From NCBI GenBank assembly GCA_015654715.1, contig JAATGK010000191.1, forward strand, positions 1 to 5,725: a DNA stretch of 5,725 nt. The letters are read 5' to 3'. A program made the translations under genes and the position numbers. Numbering within the stretch: position 1 is the first letter of the stretch; each line of letters opens with the position of its first letter. The notes beneath the pieces were generated by a model, which saw only the letters and a list, made by a program, of their open reading frames with translations, searched no databases and was not told the DNA's origin. Source of the DNA: Alphaproteobacteria bacterium (GTDB lineage Bacteria; Pseudomonadota; Alphaproteobacteria; Micropepsales; Micropepsaceae). Of the stretch, positions 1 to 5,725 are shown piece after piece.

Positions 1-11
1 AAAAATCGTTC

Positions 12-1487
12 GTGATGCACCTGAACAATCGTACCCTGACGGGCCTTCTCGTGGCCCTTGTGCTGAGCGCGCTGACGTCCAGCCGCGCCGATCCGACGCC
101 CTCCATGCCAGCCGCGGCTCCGGCGGCAGCGCCCGCGGCTCCAGCGGCAGCGCCTGCCCTACCGGCGGCGACGCCAGCGGCAATACCGGCTCCGGCCGCG
201 ACCAAAGCGGGAAACGTCAAACCGGCCGATCCCAAGGCTGCCAAATCGAAGAAGTCGCACGAAGAGAACGGCATCGTTGCGCTCGTCAACGACAAGCCGA
301 TCACCTCCTACGAACTGCGGCAGCGTGTGAACCTCGTCTTGGTAACCTCCGGCTTCGGAAAAGTGACACCGGAAATCGAGAAAAAGGTTCGCGACCAGGT
401 CATCGAGCAACTCGAGACCGAAATCCTGCAGCGCGATGAAGCGGCCAAGAACGACATCACGGTGTCGTCGGTCGAAGTCGACAAGTACATGCAGGGCATC
501 CTCGACGACAACCACATGACCAAGGCGCAGCTCACCGAAGTGCTCGGCAGGGGCGGCGTGCAGATCGCCACCTTCCGCGCCCAGTTGGCGTCGCAGATCC
601 TGTGGCAGAAGGCGGTCAATGACCATTATGCCGGCCGCGTCACCATCAGCCCCGAAGCCGTCGACGCCGAAATGACGCGCGTCAAGGAAGGCGCCTCCAA
701 GGCGCACTTCATGGTCTCGGAAATCTTTCTCGCCGTCGACAATCCCGATCTCGACGAGAAGGTGAAAAAGAACGCCGAAGATCTGCTCGCCCAGGTCAAG
801 GCTGGGGCCCGGTTCGTCGATCTGGCGCGCCAGTTCAGCCAGAGCCCGTCGGCGGCGCAAGGCGGCGACATTGGCACCGTCTATGACGGCCAGCTTGCGC
901 CCGAGCTCAATGCCGCGCTGAACAAGATGAGCACCGGCGACATGTCGGCCCCGATCCGCTCGATCGGCGGCTATTACATCCTGGTGCTGCGCCAGCGCTT
1001 CGAGCCGGTCGGCACCAAGATCGAAGACGTCAAGCCGAGCGCTGCCGGACTGCCGCCCGTCGTGTCGCTGGGCCGCGTCCTGCTGCGCCTGCCGCCGAAA
1101 CCGCCGCAGGAATACATGGACAGGGTGTGGCAAATCGCCAGGCAGATCCAGAGCGCGGTGACGAGCTGCGATATGGCGTCCAAGCTGCCGGCGACCGCGC
1201 CGGGCGTGCTCTACTTCCCGCTTGGCCCGACGAAGGTCTCCGACCTCAATGAGCAGACCCGCGCCGCACTCGAAAAGACCGAAGTCGGCGGCACGGCGGA
1301 ACCGTTCCGCTCCGATGCCGGTATCGAAGTCTTCGTCCGCTGCGAGACGCGTATCGTCAAGAAGCATGCCTTCGAACTGCCGACCCGCGACCAGATCGAA
1401 AACCAGTTGTTCTCCGAACAGATCAGCGCCCTCGCGCGCCGTTATCAACGAGATTTGAGACGCAGTGCCAGTATCGAAGTCCGCTAA
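12..1487 (+). CDS. surA: SurA-like periplasmic chaperone / parvulin peptidyl-prolyl isomerase
   Basis: Predicted to escort unfolded outer-membrane proteins across the periplasm and to catalyse proline cis-trans isomerisation. Residues 1-26 look like a signal peptide: a hydrophobic stretch GLLVALVLSALTSS and a plausible cleavage after SRA. Residues about 33-64 are an Ala/Pro-rich linker. Residues about 86-210 match a SurA N-terminal chaperone domain (NGIVALVNDKPITSYELRQR start). Residues about 231-330 are a parvulin domain, with AHFMVSEIFL, FVDLARQFSQSPSAAQGGDIG and a closing GGYYILVLRQR. Residues about 350-446 look like a second, degenerate parvulin fold, followed by a C-terminal helix. At about 490 residues it is longer than the 428 of E. 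coli SurA, mainly through the linker. GTG at 12 and ATG at 15 are adjacent candidate starts. No ribosome-binding site is visible in the 11 bases before them and the frame is open to the window edge, so the true start could lie upstream. It overlaps pdxA. Confidence 0.9.
   Translation: MMHLNNRTLTGLLVALVLSALTSSRADPTPSMPAAAPAAAPAAPAAAPALPAATPAAIPAPAATKAGNVKPADPKAAKSKKSHEENGIVALVNDKPITSYELRQRVNLVLVTSGFGKVTPEIEKKVRDQVIEQLETEILQRDEAAKNDITVSSVEVDKYMQGILDDNHMTKAQLTEVLGRGGVQIATFRAQLASQILWQKAVNDHYAGRVTISPEAVDAEMTRVKEGASKAHFMVSEIFLAVDNPDLDEKVKKNAEDLLAQVKAGARFVDLARQFSQSPSAAQGGDIGTVYDGQLAPELNAALNKMSTGDMSAPIRSIGGYYILVLRQRFEPVGTKIEDVKPSAAGLPPVVSLGRVLLRLPPKPPQEYMDRVWQIARQIQSAVTSCDMASKLPATAPGVLYFPLGPTKVSDLNEQTRAALEKTEVGGTAEPFRSDAGIEVFVRCETRIVKKHAFELPTRDQIENQLFSEQISALARRYQRDLRRSASIEVR
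112..153 (+). repeat. Two tandem 21-base repeats encoding the Ala/Pro linker of SurA
   Basis: Bases 112-132 and 133-153 are consecutive 21-base units that differ at one position (122 G, 143 A). Each adds seven residues of Ala/Pro-rich sequence, so the reading frame is kept. The flanking bases, up to about 205, continue as less regular GCG/GCC/CCG-rich codons. This looks like an in-frame duplication in a low-complexity linker between the signal peptide and the chaperone domain. Its length is likely to vary between strains, though that is inference. Confidence 0.7.
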
Positions 1488-2412
1488 ACCCATCCGCCTG
1501 ACCATGGGGGAACCGGCCGGTGTCGGGCCCGAAGTGGCAGCGGCGGCATTCAAGGCCCTGGGCGGCAGGATCGGCGCCCATCCGCTGCGGCTGATCGGCG
1601 ATGCCGGCGTGTTTTCCGCGTGCGGCGTCCCTTACGAGGCAGTGATTGCGGTCAAGGCGCGCGCCGTCCGCGAAGCCGGCCGGCCCAATATCGCCAACGC
1701 CACCGCGACCGTGGAAGCCATCACCGCCGCCGTCAGCTTGGCGATGAAAGGCGAAGCGGCGGGCATCGTCACCGCGCCGATCAACAAGCATGTCTTGATG
1801 CAGACCGGCTTCGCCTTTCCGGGACACACCGATTTCCTGCAGGCGCTGACCGGTGCCAAGCGCGCCGTCATGATGCTGGCGAGCAAAGCGCTGCGGGTCG
1901 TGCCGCTGACGGTCCATATCCCGCTCGCCGACGTGCCGAAGACGATCACGCACGACTCCATTATCGAGACCGCGGAGATCACGCTGGCGGCGCTCAAGCG
2001 CGAGTTTGGCATCAGCTATCCCCGTCTCGCCGTGGCGGGGCTCAATCCTCATGCCGGTGAGGACGGCGACATCGGCCACGAAGAGCAGAACATCCTGATG
2101 CCCGCCATCGCGGTCTTGCGCGCGCGCGGCCACGCCGTGCTGGGGCCGTTGCCGTCCGACACCATGTTTCATGACGAGGCCCGCAGCCGCTACGATGCGG
2201 CGCTGTGCATGTATCACGACCAGGCGCTGATCCCGATCAAGACGCTGTCGTTCTGGGAGGGGGTCAATGTCACCCTCGGCCTTCCCATCGTGCGCACCTC
2301 GCCCGATCACGGCACCGCCTTCGAGATCGCCGGCACCGGCAAAGCCGATCCGCGCAGCATGATCGCGGCCGTGCAGATGGCCGCCGAGATGGCCGATGCC
2401 AGAGACCGATAA
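1465..2412 (+). CDS. pdxA: 4-hydroxythreonine-4-phosphate dehydrogenase
   Basis: A cytoplasmic, divalent-metal and NAD(P)-dependent enzyme of the DXP-dependent pyridoxal phosphate pathway. It oxidises 4-phosphohydroxy-L-threonine to a product that PdxJ then condenses with deoxyxylulose phosphate. The 315 residues carry the family signatures: [12 protein letters not shown] at 12-23, TAPINKHVL with PGHTDFL at 103-125, [12 protein letters not shown] at 193-204, [11 protein letters not shown] at 249-259 and [19 protein letters not shown] at 278-296. Histidines 151, 196 and 251 sit exactly 15 residues before the metal-binding H166, H211 and H266 of E. coli PdxA, so the active site looks intact. 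The start is GTG 1465: it is the only usual start between the in-frame stop at 1456-1458 and ATG 1504, and ATG 1504 lies inside the conserved MGEPAG motif. The first 23 bases overlap surA and no strong ribosome-binding site is seen, which suggests translation coupled to surA. Confidence 0.97.
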   Translation: MPVSKSAKPIRLTMGEPAGVGPEVAAAAFKALGGRIGAHPLRLIGDAGVFSACGVPYEAVIAVKARAVREAGRPNIANATATVEAITAAVSLAMKGEAAGIVTAPINKHVLMQTGFAFPGHTDFLQALTGAKRAVMMLASKALRVVPLTVHIPLADVPKTITHDSIIETAEITLAALKREFGISYPRLAVAGLNPHAGEDGDIGHEEQNILMPAIAVLRARGHAVLGPLPSDTMFHDEARSRYDAALCMYHDQALIPIKTLSFWEGVNVTLGLPIVRTSPDHGTAFEIAGTGKADPRSMIAAVQMAAEMADARDR

Positions 2413-3253
2413 TCTGCCGCCGCTGCGCGATGTGATCGCCGCGCACGATCTGATGGCCAAGAAATCGCTCGGCCAGAACTTTCTTCTCGACCTCAACCTC
2501 ACCCGCCGCATCGCCCGCGCCGCCGATGCCGAAGGCGCCATCGTCTACGAGGTCGGGCCCGGGCCGGGAGGGCTGACCCGCGCGCTGCTGGCCGAAGGCG
2601 CCGCGAAGGTCATCGCCGTCGAGCGCGACCAGCGTTGTGTGGCGCCGCTGTACCAGATCGCCATGGCCTATCCGGACCGCCTGTTCGTCGAGATGGGCGA
2701 TGCAATGACGGTCGATGAGGCGGCCTTGCTGCAGCACTACGGCATTGCGGAGCCGGTCCGCGTCGCCGCCAACCTGCCCTACAACGTCGGCACCGCGCTG
2801 CTGATCAAATGGCTGACCGCCGCGACCTGGCCGCCGTTCTTTTCCAGCCTCACGGTGATGTTCCAGCGCGAAGTGGCGGAGCGCATCGTCGCCGCGCCGG
2901 GGACCGAGCATTACGGCCGCTTGTCGGTGCTGGCGGGGTGGCGCTGCACCGCCAAGATCCTGTTCGATGTGTCGCGCACCGCCTTCGTGCCGCCGCCCAA
3001 GATCGTTTCCACCATTGTCCGTCTCGAACCGCTGCCCGAGCCGGTGGCCCCCGCCGAGCTGGCCGATCTCCAAGCCGTCACCGCCGCCGCCTTCGGTCAG
3101 CGCCGGAAAATGCTGCGCCAAAGCCTGAAAACGCTGGTGCCTGACGCCGAAGCCCTGCTCGCCGAGGCTGGAATCGCGCCCACCGAGCGGCCGGAACGCC
3201 TGAGCGTTACCGATTTCGCATCCTTGGCGCGCGCCTTTCGCAAGCGCTGTTAG
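2396..3253 (+). CDS. rsmA: 16S rRNA (adenine1518-N6/adenine1519-N6)-dimethyltransferase
   Basis: Uses S-adenosylmethionine to dimethylate two adjacent adenines in the 3'-terminal hairpin of 16S rRNA during small-subunit maturation. Its loss is the classical route to kasugamycin resistance (ksgA). The 285 residues (273 in E. coli) hold all expected motifs: [11 protein letters not shown] at 22-32, the SAM-binding loop [11 protein letters not shown] at 51-61, the acidic VIAVERD at 72-78, GDAM at 101-104, the catalytic NLPYN at 126-130, [11 protein letters not shown] at 156-166, [10 protein letters not shown] at 173-182 and [13 protein letters not shown] at 198-210. The C-terminal helical domain (about 220-285) includes the family's [16 protein letters not shown] 2396 overlaps the end of pdxA by 17 bases, and the LGQNFL motif sits at the usual distance from this start. 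It is the last gene of the packed cluster. In E. coli the next genes are apaG and apaH, which are absent here. Confidence 0.97.
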   Translation: MPETDNLPPLRDVIAAHDLMAKKSLGQNFLLDLNLTRRIARAADAEGAIVYEVGPGPGGLTRALLAEGAAKVIAVERDQRCVAPLYQIAMAYPDRLFVEMGDAMTVDEAALLQHYGIAEPVRVAANLPYNVGTALLIKWLTAATWPPFFSSLTVMFQREVAERIVAAPGTEHYGRLSVLAGWRCTAKILFDVSRTAFVPPPKIVSTIVRLEPLPEPVAPAELADLQAVTAAAFGQRRKMLRQSLKTLVPDAEALLAEAGIAPTERPERLSVTDFASLARAFRKRC

Positions 3254-3276
3254 CCCGGCGAGCATAAAAACGGAAT

Positions 3277-3364
3277 CCTCGTCCTGAGGAGCCCTTTGGC
3301 CCTCGCCCTTCGAGACGCGAAAGCTCCTCAGGGTGAGGGCCAAAGGGCGTCTCGAAGGATGATC
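3277..3364 (+). repeat. Compound intergenic palindrome, outer hairpin element
   Basis: The outer unit consists of 3277-3299 and 3340-3364. Its head ends CCTGAGGAGC (3283-3292) and its tail begins GCGTCTCGAAGG (3347-3358). The inner arms GCCCTTTGG (3291-3299) and CCAAAGGGC (3340-3348) are perfect reverse complements. The ends pair weakly (3279-3284 with 3357-3362, one G-T). Together with the inner unit, 3291-3309 pairs with 3330-3348 over 19 positions with one G-T. The style resembles dispersed intergenic palindromes I recall from Bradyrhizobium and Rhodopseudomonas genomes. It starts 23 bases after the rsmA stop, so the transcript would carry a strong 3' hairpin that may protect the mRNA end. 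There is no T-run after the stem on the + strand, so it is not a standard Rho-independent terminator. Confidence 0.8.
3300..3339 (-). repeat. Inner palindromic element, inverted relative to the outer one
   Basis: Read on the minus strand, this 40-base unit has head CCTGAGGAGC (complement of 3323-3332), a four-base spacer, then tail GCGTCTCGAAGG (complement of 3307-3318). These are the same 10-base head and 12-base tail as in the outer unit, without mismatch. Its own ends, 3300-3309 and 3330-3339, pair over ten positions with one G-T. It sits exactly at the symmetric centre of the outer unit's loop. Confidence 0.75.
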
Positions 3365-3464
3365 CCGTCAGAACGCCCGTCTCTAGCGCAAATACGTACA
3401 TCTCCTGGTTGATGTCCGGTCTTAAATGTCTCACCTAGGTTAAGTTTGTTGCAACCGCTTTCGG
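3365..3464 (+). promoter_or_regulatory. Probable leader region of the kinase gene, no clear promoter
   Basis: This 100-base stretch separates the palindrome from the kinase gene and is more AT-rich than its surroundings from about 3385 on. It contains three 6-8 base palindromes: TACGTA (3393-3398), ACCTAGGT (3433-3440) and GTTGCAAC (3448-3455). CTTAA (3421-3425) and TTAAG (3440-3444) form a short inverted pair. TTGATG (3409-3414) could be a -35 element, but no good -10 hexamer lies at the right distance. A promoter is expected because the kinase is separated from the upstream operon, but I cannot place it. Confidence 0.25.
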
Positions 3465-5480
3465 ATGACTCTGGTCGCGACATCCTTGGGGCACGGCATG
3501 GACACGATCAGGGAGCATTTGCGGGCCGTTCTCAACGTGTCCCCGGATGCGATGTTCGTCGTCGATCAATCCGGGAGCGTCGTGGACGTCAACGACGCGG
3601 CGGCCGAGTTGTTCGGCTACGCCGCCGACGAACTTATCGGCAAGCCGGTGGAAGTGCTGCTGCCGGACCGGTTGCATCCGCTGCAATGGCACGGCCGTAA
3701 TGGCTTCCCGGCGCACCTCAGCCGCCAGCAAGGAGCGAGCCGAACGCGCGTGCGGGCACTGACCAAAGCCGGGCACGAAATTCCTGTCGAAGTCAGCCTC
3801 GGCCCGTTCGGCGACGGCGACGATCTCGCCATCGTGGTGAGCCTGCGCGACGTCTCGGCGCGGGTGGCGCGTGACGACCAATTCCGCACGGCTCTCGACG
3901 AAGCCGAACAGCGTCTACGGACCTCGGAGCTCAATTTCCGCCGCACCAACGAGCATTTCAAACTGTTCCTGAAGAACGCTCCAGCTGCGATCGCGCTGCT
4001 CGACCGGCAGTTGCGCTATCTGATCGTCAGCGACCGCTGGCTCACCGATTACGGCCTGGCCGACCGCGACCTCCATGGTCTCAGCCATTACGACCTGTTC
4101 CCCAACATTCCGGAACGCTGGAAGGACATCAATCGCCGCTGCCTCGCCGGCGAGACCATCAAATGCGACGAGGATTCGTTCGAACGCAGCGACGGAGGTA
4201 CCGCCTGGCTGCGCTGGGAAATGCATCCCTGGCGCACCTGTGACGGTCGCGTCGCCGGCATGCTGATCTTCAGCGAGCTGATCACCGAGCGCAAGAACGC
4301 CGAATTGGCGCTGATCAAAAGCAATCTTGAGCTCGAACAGCGCGTCGCCGAGCGCACCGTCGAACTTGAGCGCCTGAAGAACGACGCGACCCGCGCCAAC
4401 ACGCAGAAATCCTGGTTCGTCGCCGCCGCGTCCCACGATCTGCGCCAGCCGCTTCAGGCCGCGCAAGCCTACCTCTCGGTGCTGTCGCGCCGCACCGAAC
4501 GCGAAGATCTCGAGGAACTCTGCGCCAAGGCCCGCCAGCCCTTGAAGGCGATGAGCGACATCCTCGACGTGCTGCTCGACATCTCCGATCTCGAAAGCGG
4601 GCATGTCGAGCCGCAGATGCGCGACTTCCCGCTGGGCGATCTTCTCCTGCGCGTCATCGCCAGTGCCCAGAACCAGGCCGAGGAGAAGGGTCTGCACCTG
4701 TCCTCGGTGCCGACGAACCTGATCGTACACAGCGATCCCCGCCTGCTCGAGCGCGTGATTTCCAATTTCGTCATCAACGCCATCCGCTATACCGACAAGG
4801 GCCTGATCGGCATGTATTGCGAGGCGGTGGGCGACAAGGTCTGCATTTCCGTCACCGATACCGGCATCGGCATTCCGGCGGATGCGCTCTGTGCCATTTT
4901 CGAAGACCACGTCCAGCTCGACAATCCGGCACGCGACCGCCGCAAGGGCTTGGGGCTCGGCCTGTCGATCGCCAAACGCATCGCCGACGCGCTCGGCCAT
5001 CGCATTTCGGTGAAATCGGAGTTGGGCTCGGGTTCGTCGTTCTCGATCGAATTGCCGCAAAGCGGAGTCGCGGCGGAGCGCCTCGAAGTCGAGCCGGTCG
5101 CCGCCCCGGCCGCCAGCAACGACCGCCCGGTCGTGCTCTTGATCGATGACGATCAGGATGTCGCCGAAGCGATGCAGATGCTGCTGCAGTCCTATCAATT
5201 CGAGACCTATATGGCGCACAGCCGCGACGCCGCTTTGGCGATGCTGGAATCGGGACTCATGCCGGGGCTGGTTCTGTGCGACTACCGCATGCCCGGCGCC
5301 AACGGCGTCGATGTCATCCGCCAGGTGCGCCAGGCGCTGGGCACCGAGATTCCGGCCGTCATCGTGACCGGCGATATGGGCCTCACCGAATGCCCCGGCG
5401 ACCTGCACAAATGCGCCGTGCTGCACAAGCCGGTCGACGTCGAGAACTTCTTCTCGGTGATCGGCAAGCTGGCGGCGTAA
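3465..5480 (+). CDS. PAS-PAS hybrid sensor histidine kinase with receiver domain
   Basis: Predicted soluble kinase that senses through PAS domains, autophosphorylates on histidine and passes phosphate to its own receiver. Domains in the 671 residues: PAS-1 about 17-132 (SPDAMFVVD, FGYAADELIGKPV, PVEVSLGPF, RDVSAR); a helical linker 134-165; PAS-2 about 165-277 (HYDLFPNIPERWKDI, GGTAWLRWEMHPWR, ITERK); a coiled coil about 274-315; HisKA with FVAAASHDLRQPLQA and phospho-acceptor H324; HATPase with N-box NFVINAIRYT (N438), G1 DTGIGIP (465-471) and G2 KGLGLGLSIAKR (494-505); and a receiver about 555-670 with acidic D561/D562, phospho-acceptor D606 in CDYRMPG, T635 and K655. All catalytic residues are present. 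No signal peptide or membrane segment is visible, so it is probably cytoplasmic. The HDLRQPL H-box and the NPARDRRKGLGLGL lid resemble the NahK/ErcS-type hybrid kinases. ATG 3498 (residue 12), six bases after GGGG at 3488-3491, is an equally plausible start. Ligand and partner are unknown. Confidence 0.93.
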   Translation: MTLVATSLGHGMDTIREHLRAVLNVSPDAMFVVDQSGSVVDVNDAAAELFGYAADELIGKPVEVLLPDRLHPLQWHGRNGFPAHLSRQQGASRTRVRALTKAGHEIPVEVSLGPFGDGDDLAIVVSLRDVSARVARDDQFRTALDEAEQRLRTSELNFRRTNEHFKLFLKNAPAAIALLDRQLRYLIVSDRWLTDYGLADRDLHGLSHYDLFPNIPERWKDINRRCLAGETIKCDEDSFERSDGGTAWLRWEMHPWRTCDGRVAGMLIFSELITERKNAELALIKSNLELEQRVAERTVELERLKNDATRANTQKSWFVAAASHDLRQPLQAAQAYLSVLSRRTEREDLEELCAKARQPLKAMSDILDVLLDISDLESGHVEPQMRDFPLGDLLLRVIASAQNQAEEKGLHLSSVPTNLIVHSDPRLLERVISNFVINAIRYTDKGLIGMYCEAVGDKVCISVTDTGIGIPADALCAIFEDHVQLDNPARDRRKGLGLGLSIAKRIADALGHRISVKSELGSGSSFSIELPQSGVAAERLEVEPVAAPAASNDRPVVLLIDDDQDVAEAMQMLLQSYQFETYMAHSRDAALAMLESGLMPGLVLCDYRMPGANGVDVIRQVRQALGTEIPAVIVTGDMGLTECPGDLHKCAVLHKPVDVENFFSVIGKLAA

Positions 5481-5486
5481 CGCTAT

Positions 5487-5499
5487 TCCGCTAAGCGGA
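5487..5499 (+). terminator. Weak hairpin after the kinase gene, possible terminator
   Basis: TCCGC (5487-5491) and GCGGA (5495-5499) form a five-base-pair stem with a TAA loop, seven bases after the kinase stop codon. No T-run follows, so intrinsic termination is doubtful. It is recorded because it is the only hairpin close to the end of this gene. Confidence 0.2.
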
Positions 5500-5533
5500 T
5501 ACGTGGTACCCCATATTGTCGGCGCTGCGGCCA

Positions 5534-5545
5534 TCCGTTAACGGA
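5534..5545. repeat. Perfect 12-base palindrome TCCGTTAACGGA
   Basis: Bases 5534-5545 are their own reverse complement, centred on GTTAAC. The site lies between the kinase stop and the probable gene at 5596, where a dimeric regulator could bind. Just downstream, TGATG (5556-5560) and CATCA (5564-5568) form another short inverted pair with a three-base gap. I recognise no known operator consensus. Confidence 0.3.
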
Positions 5546-5595
5546 GCGTTGGCGGTGATGAGGCATCATAGCCGCGCGATATCTTGTTGACCTTC

Positions 5596-5725
5596 ATGAG
5601 CGTCCAGCGTCAGCTCCACCATCTCCAGCGCGGCGGCGAACTCTTGCGTGACGCCAAGGAACGCGCCCGGGTCGAAAAGCATTGGCACGTGCTGGGCGAC
5701 GCCAAACCGCCCAAGCCGCCGAAGA
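5596..5725 (+). CDS. Possible start of an unrecognised gene, cut by the window edge
   Basis: ATG 5596 opens a frame with no stop through the window end, 43 codons. Third positions are mostly G or C (35 of 43) and second positions are not. This periodicity begins close to the ATG, while the bases just before it lack it. The encoded start, MSVQRQLHHLQRGGELLRD, continues very basic and charged and ends in KPPKPPK; I recognise no family. TTG 5584 and TTG 5587 are alternative starts, and the frame is closed upstream by TAG at 5569-5571. No ribosome-binding site is visible. The opposite strand also has an open frame here (stop at 5566-5568) with a more balanced hydrophobic composition, so the coding strand is unsettled. 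Confidence 0.35.
   Translation, partial: MSVQRQLHHLQRGGELLRDAKERARVEKHWHVLGDAKPPKPPK

Noticed and set aside
159..1553. 464-codon open frame on the minus strand across surA
   Set aside because: It lies antisense to a clearly recognised gene, and its product is rich in Arg, Asp, Gly and Leu with no motif. Long antisense frames are expected in DNA with G/C-rich third positions.
1504..2412. ATG 1504 as the start of pdxA
   Set aside because: This methionine is part of the conserved MGEPAG motif. Family members carry several residues before it, as the GTG 1465 start provides.
1423..3343. Long minus-strand frames across pdxA and rsmA (1423-2541 and 2270-3343)
   Set aside because: Both are antisense to intact conserved enzymes, and their products show no family signature.
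3291..3348. Rho-independent terminator after rsmA
   Set aside because: The stem is long, but no T-run follows on the + strand. The only A/T run, AAAAA at 3266-3270, lies on the wrong side for the rsmA transcript.
3277..3364. CRISPR-like repeats
   Set aside because: There are only two copies of the blocks, in opposite orientation and nested, with no regular unique spacers and no cas genes.
3660..3720. FixL-like heme-binding PAS domain in the kinase, using H76
   Set aside because: A histidine falls near the position of the FixL heme ligand only if a gap is allowed, and a histidine there is common in ordinary PAS domains of this type. The sequence does not support an oxygen-sensing claim.
3915..5534. 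539-codon open frame on the minus strand across the kinase gene
   Set aside because: The + strand frame has every kinase and receiver motif in order. The antisense product is low in recognisable structure and full of His, Arg and Asp typical of shadow frames.

Overview
The window is high-G+C DNA, with G or C at most third codon positions, and fits an alphaproteobacterium. The intergenic palindromes at 3277-3364 resemble dispersed elements I recall from Bradyrhizobium, Rhodopseudomonas and relatives, so a Hyphomicrobiales member of the Bradyrhizobium group is the best guess. That placement rests on memory and style of sequence, not on a search.

Layout, all on the + strand. Positions 12-3253 hold three tightly packed housekeeping genes: surA (periplasmic chaperone/parvulin isomerase for outer-membrane proteins), pdxA (4-hydroxythreonine-4-phosphate dehydrogenase, vitamin B6 synthesis) and rsmA/ksgA (16S rRNA dimethyladenosine methyltransferase). 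surA/pdxA overlap by 23 bases and pdxA/rsmA by 17, so they are probably one translationally coupled transcript. This is the conserved surA-pdxA-rsmA order known from E. coli and many proteobacteria. lptD would be expected just upstream, outside the window.

Positions 3254-3464 are a 211-base intergenic gap. It holds a compound palindrome that reads as one hairpin element inserted, in the opposite orientation, into the loop of another of the same type. Positions 3465-5480 encode a 671-residue hybrid sensor histidine kinase: PAS, PAS, coiled coil, HisKA with an HDLRQPL H-box, HATPase and receiver. It has no transmembrane segment and no partner regulator in view. Positions 5481-5595 are intergenic with short palindromes. 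From about 5596 coding-like base periodicity resumes, probably the start of another + strand gene cut by the window edge.

The first three genes are core cell functions; the kinase looks like an independent signalling gene beside the operon. I found no CRISPR array, RNA gene, insertion sequence or phage gene, and no convincing sign of a new multi-gene system. The nested repeat is the most unusual structure here.
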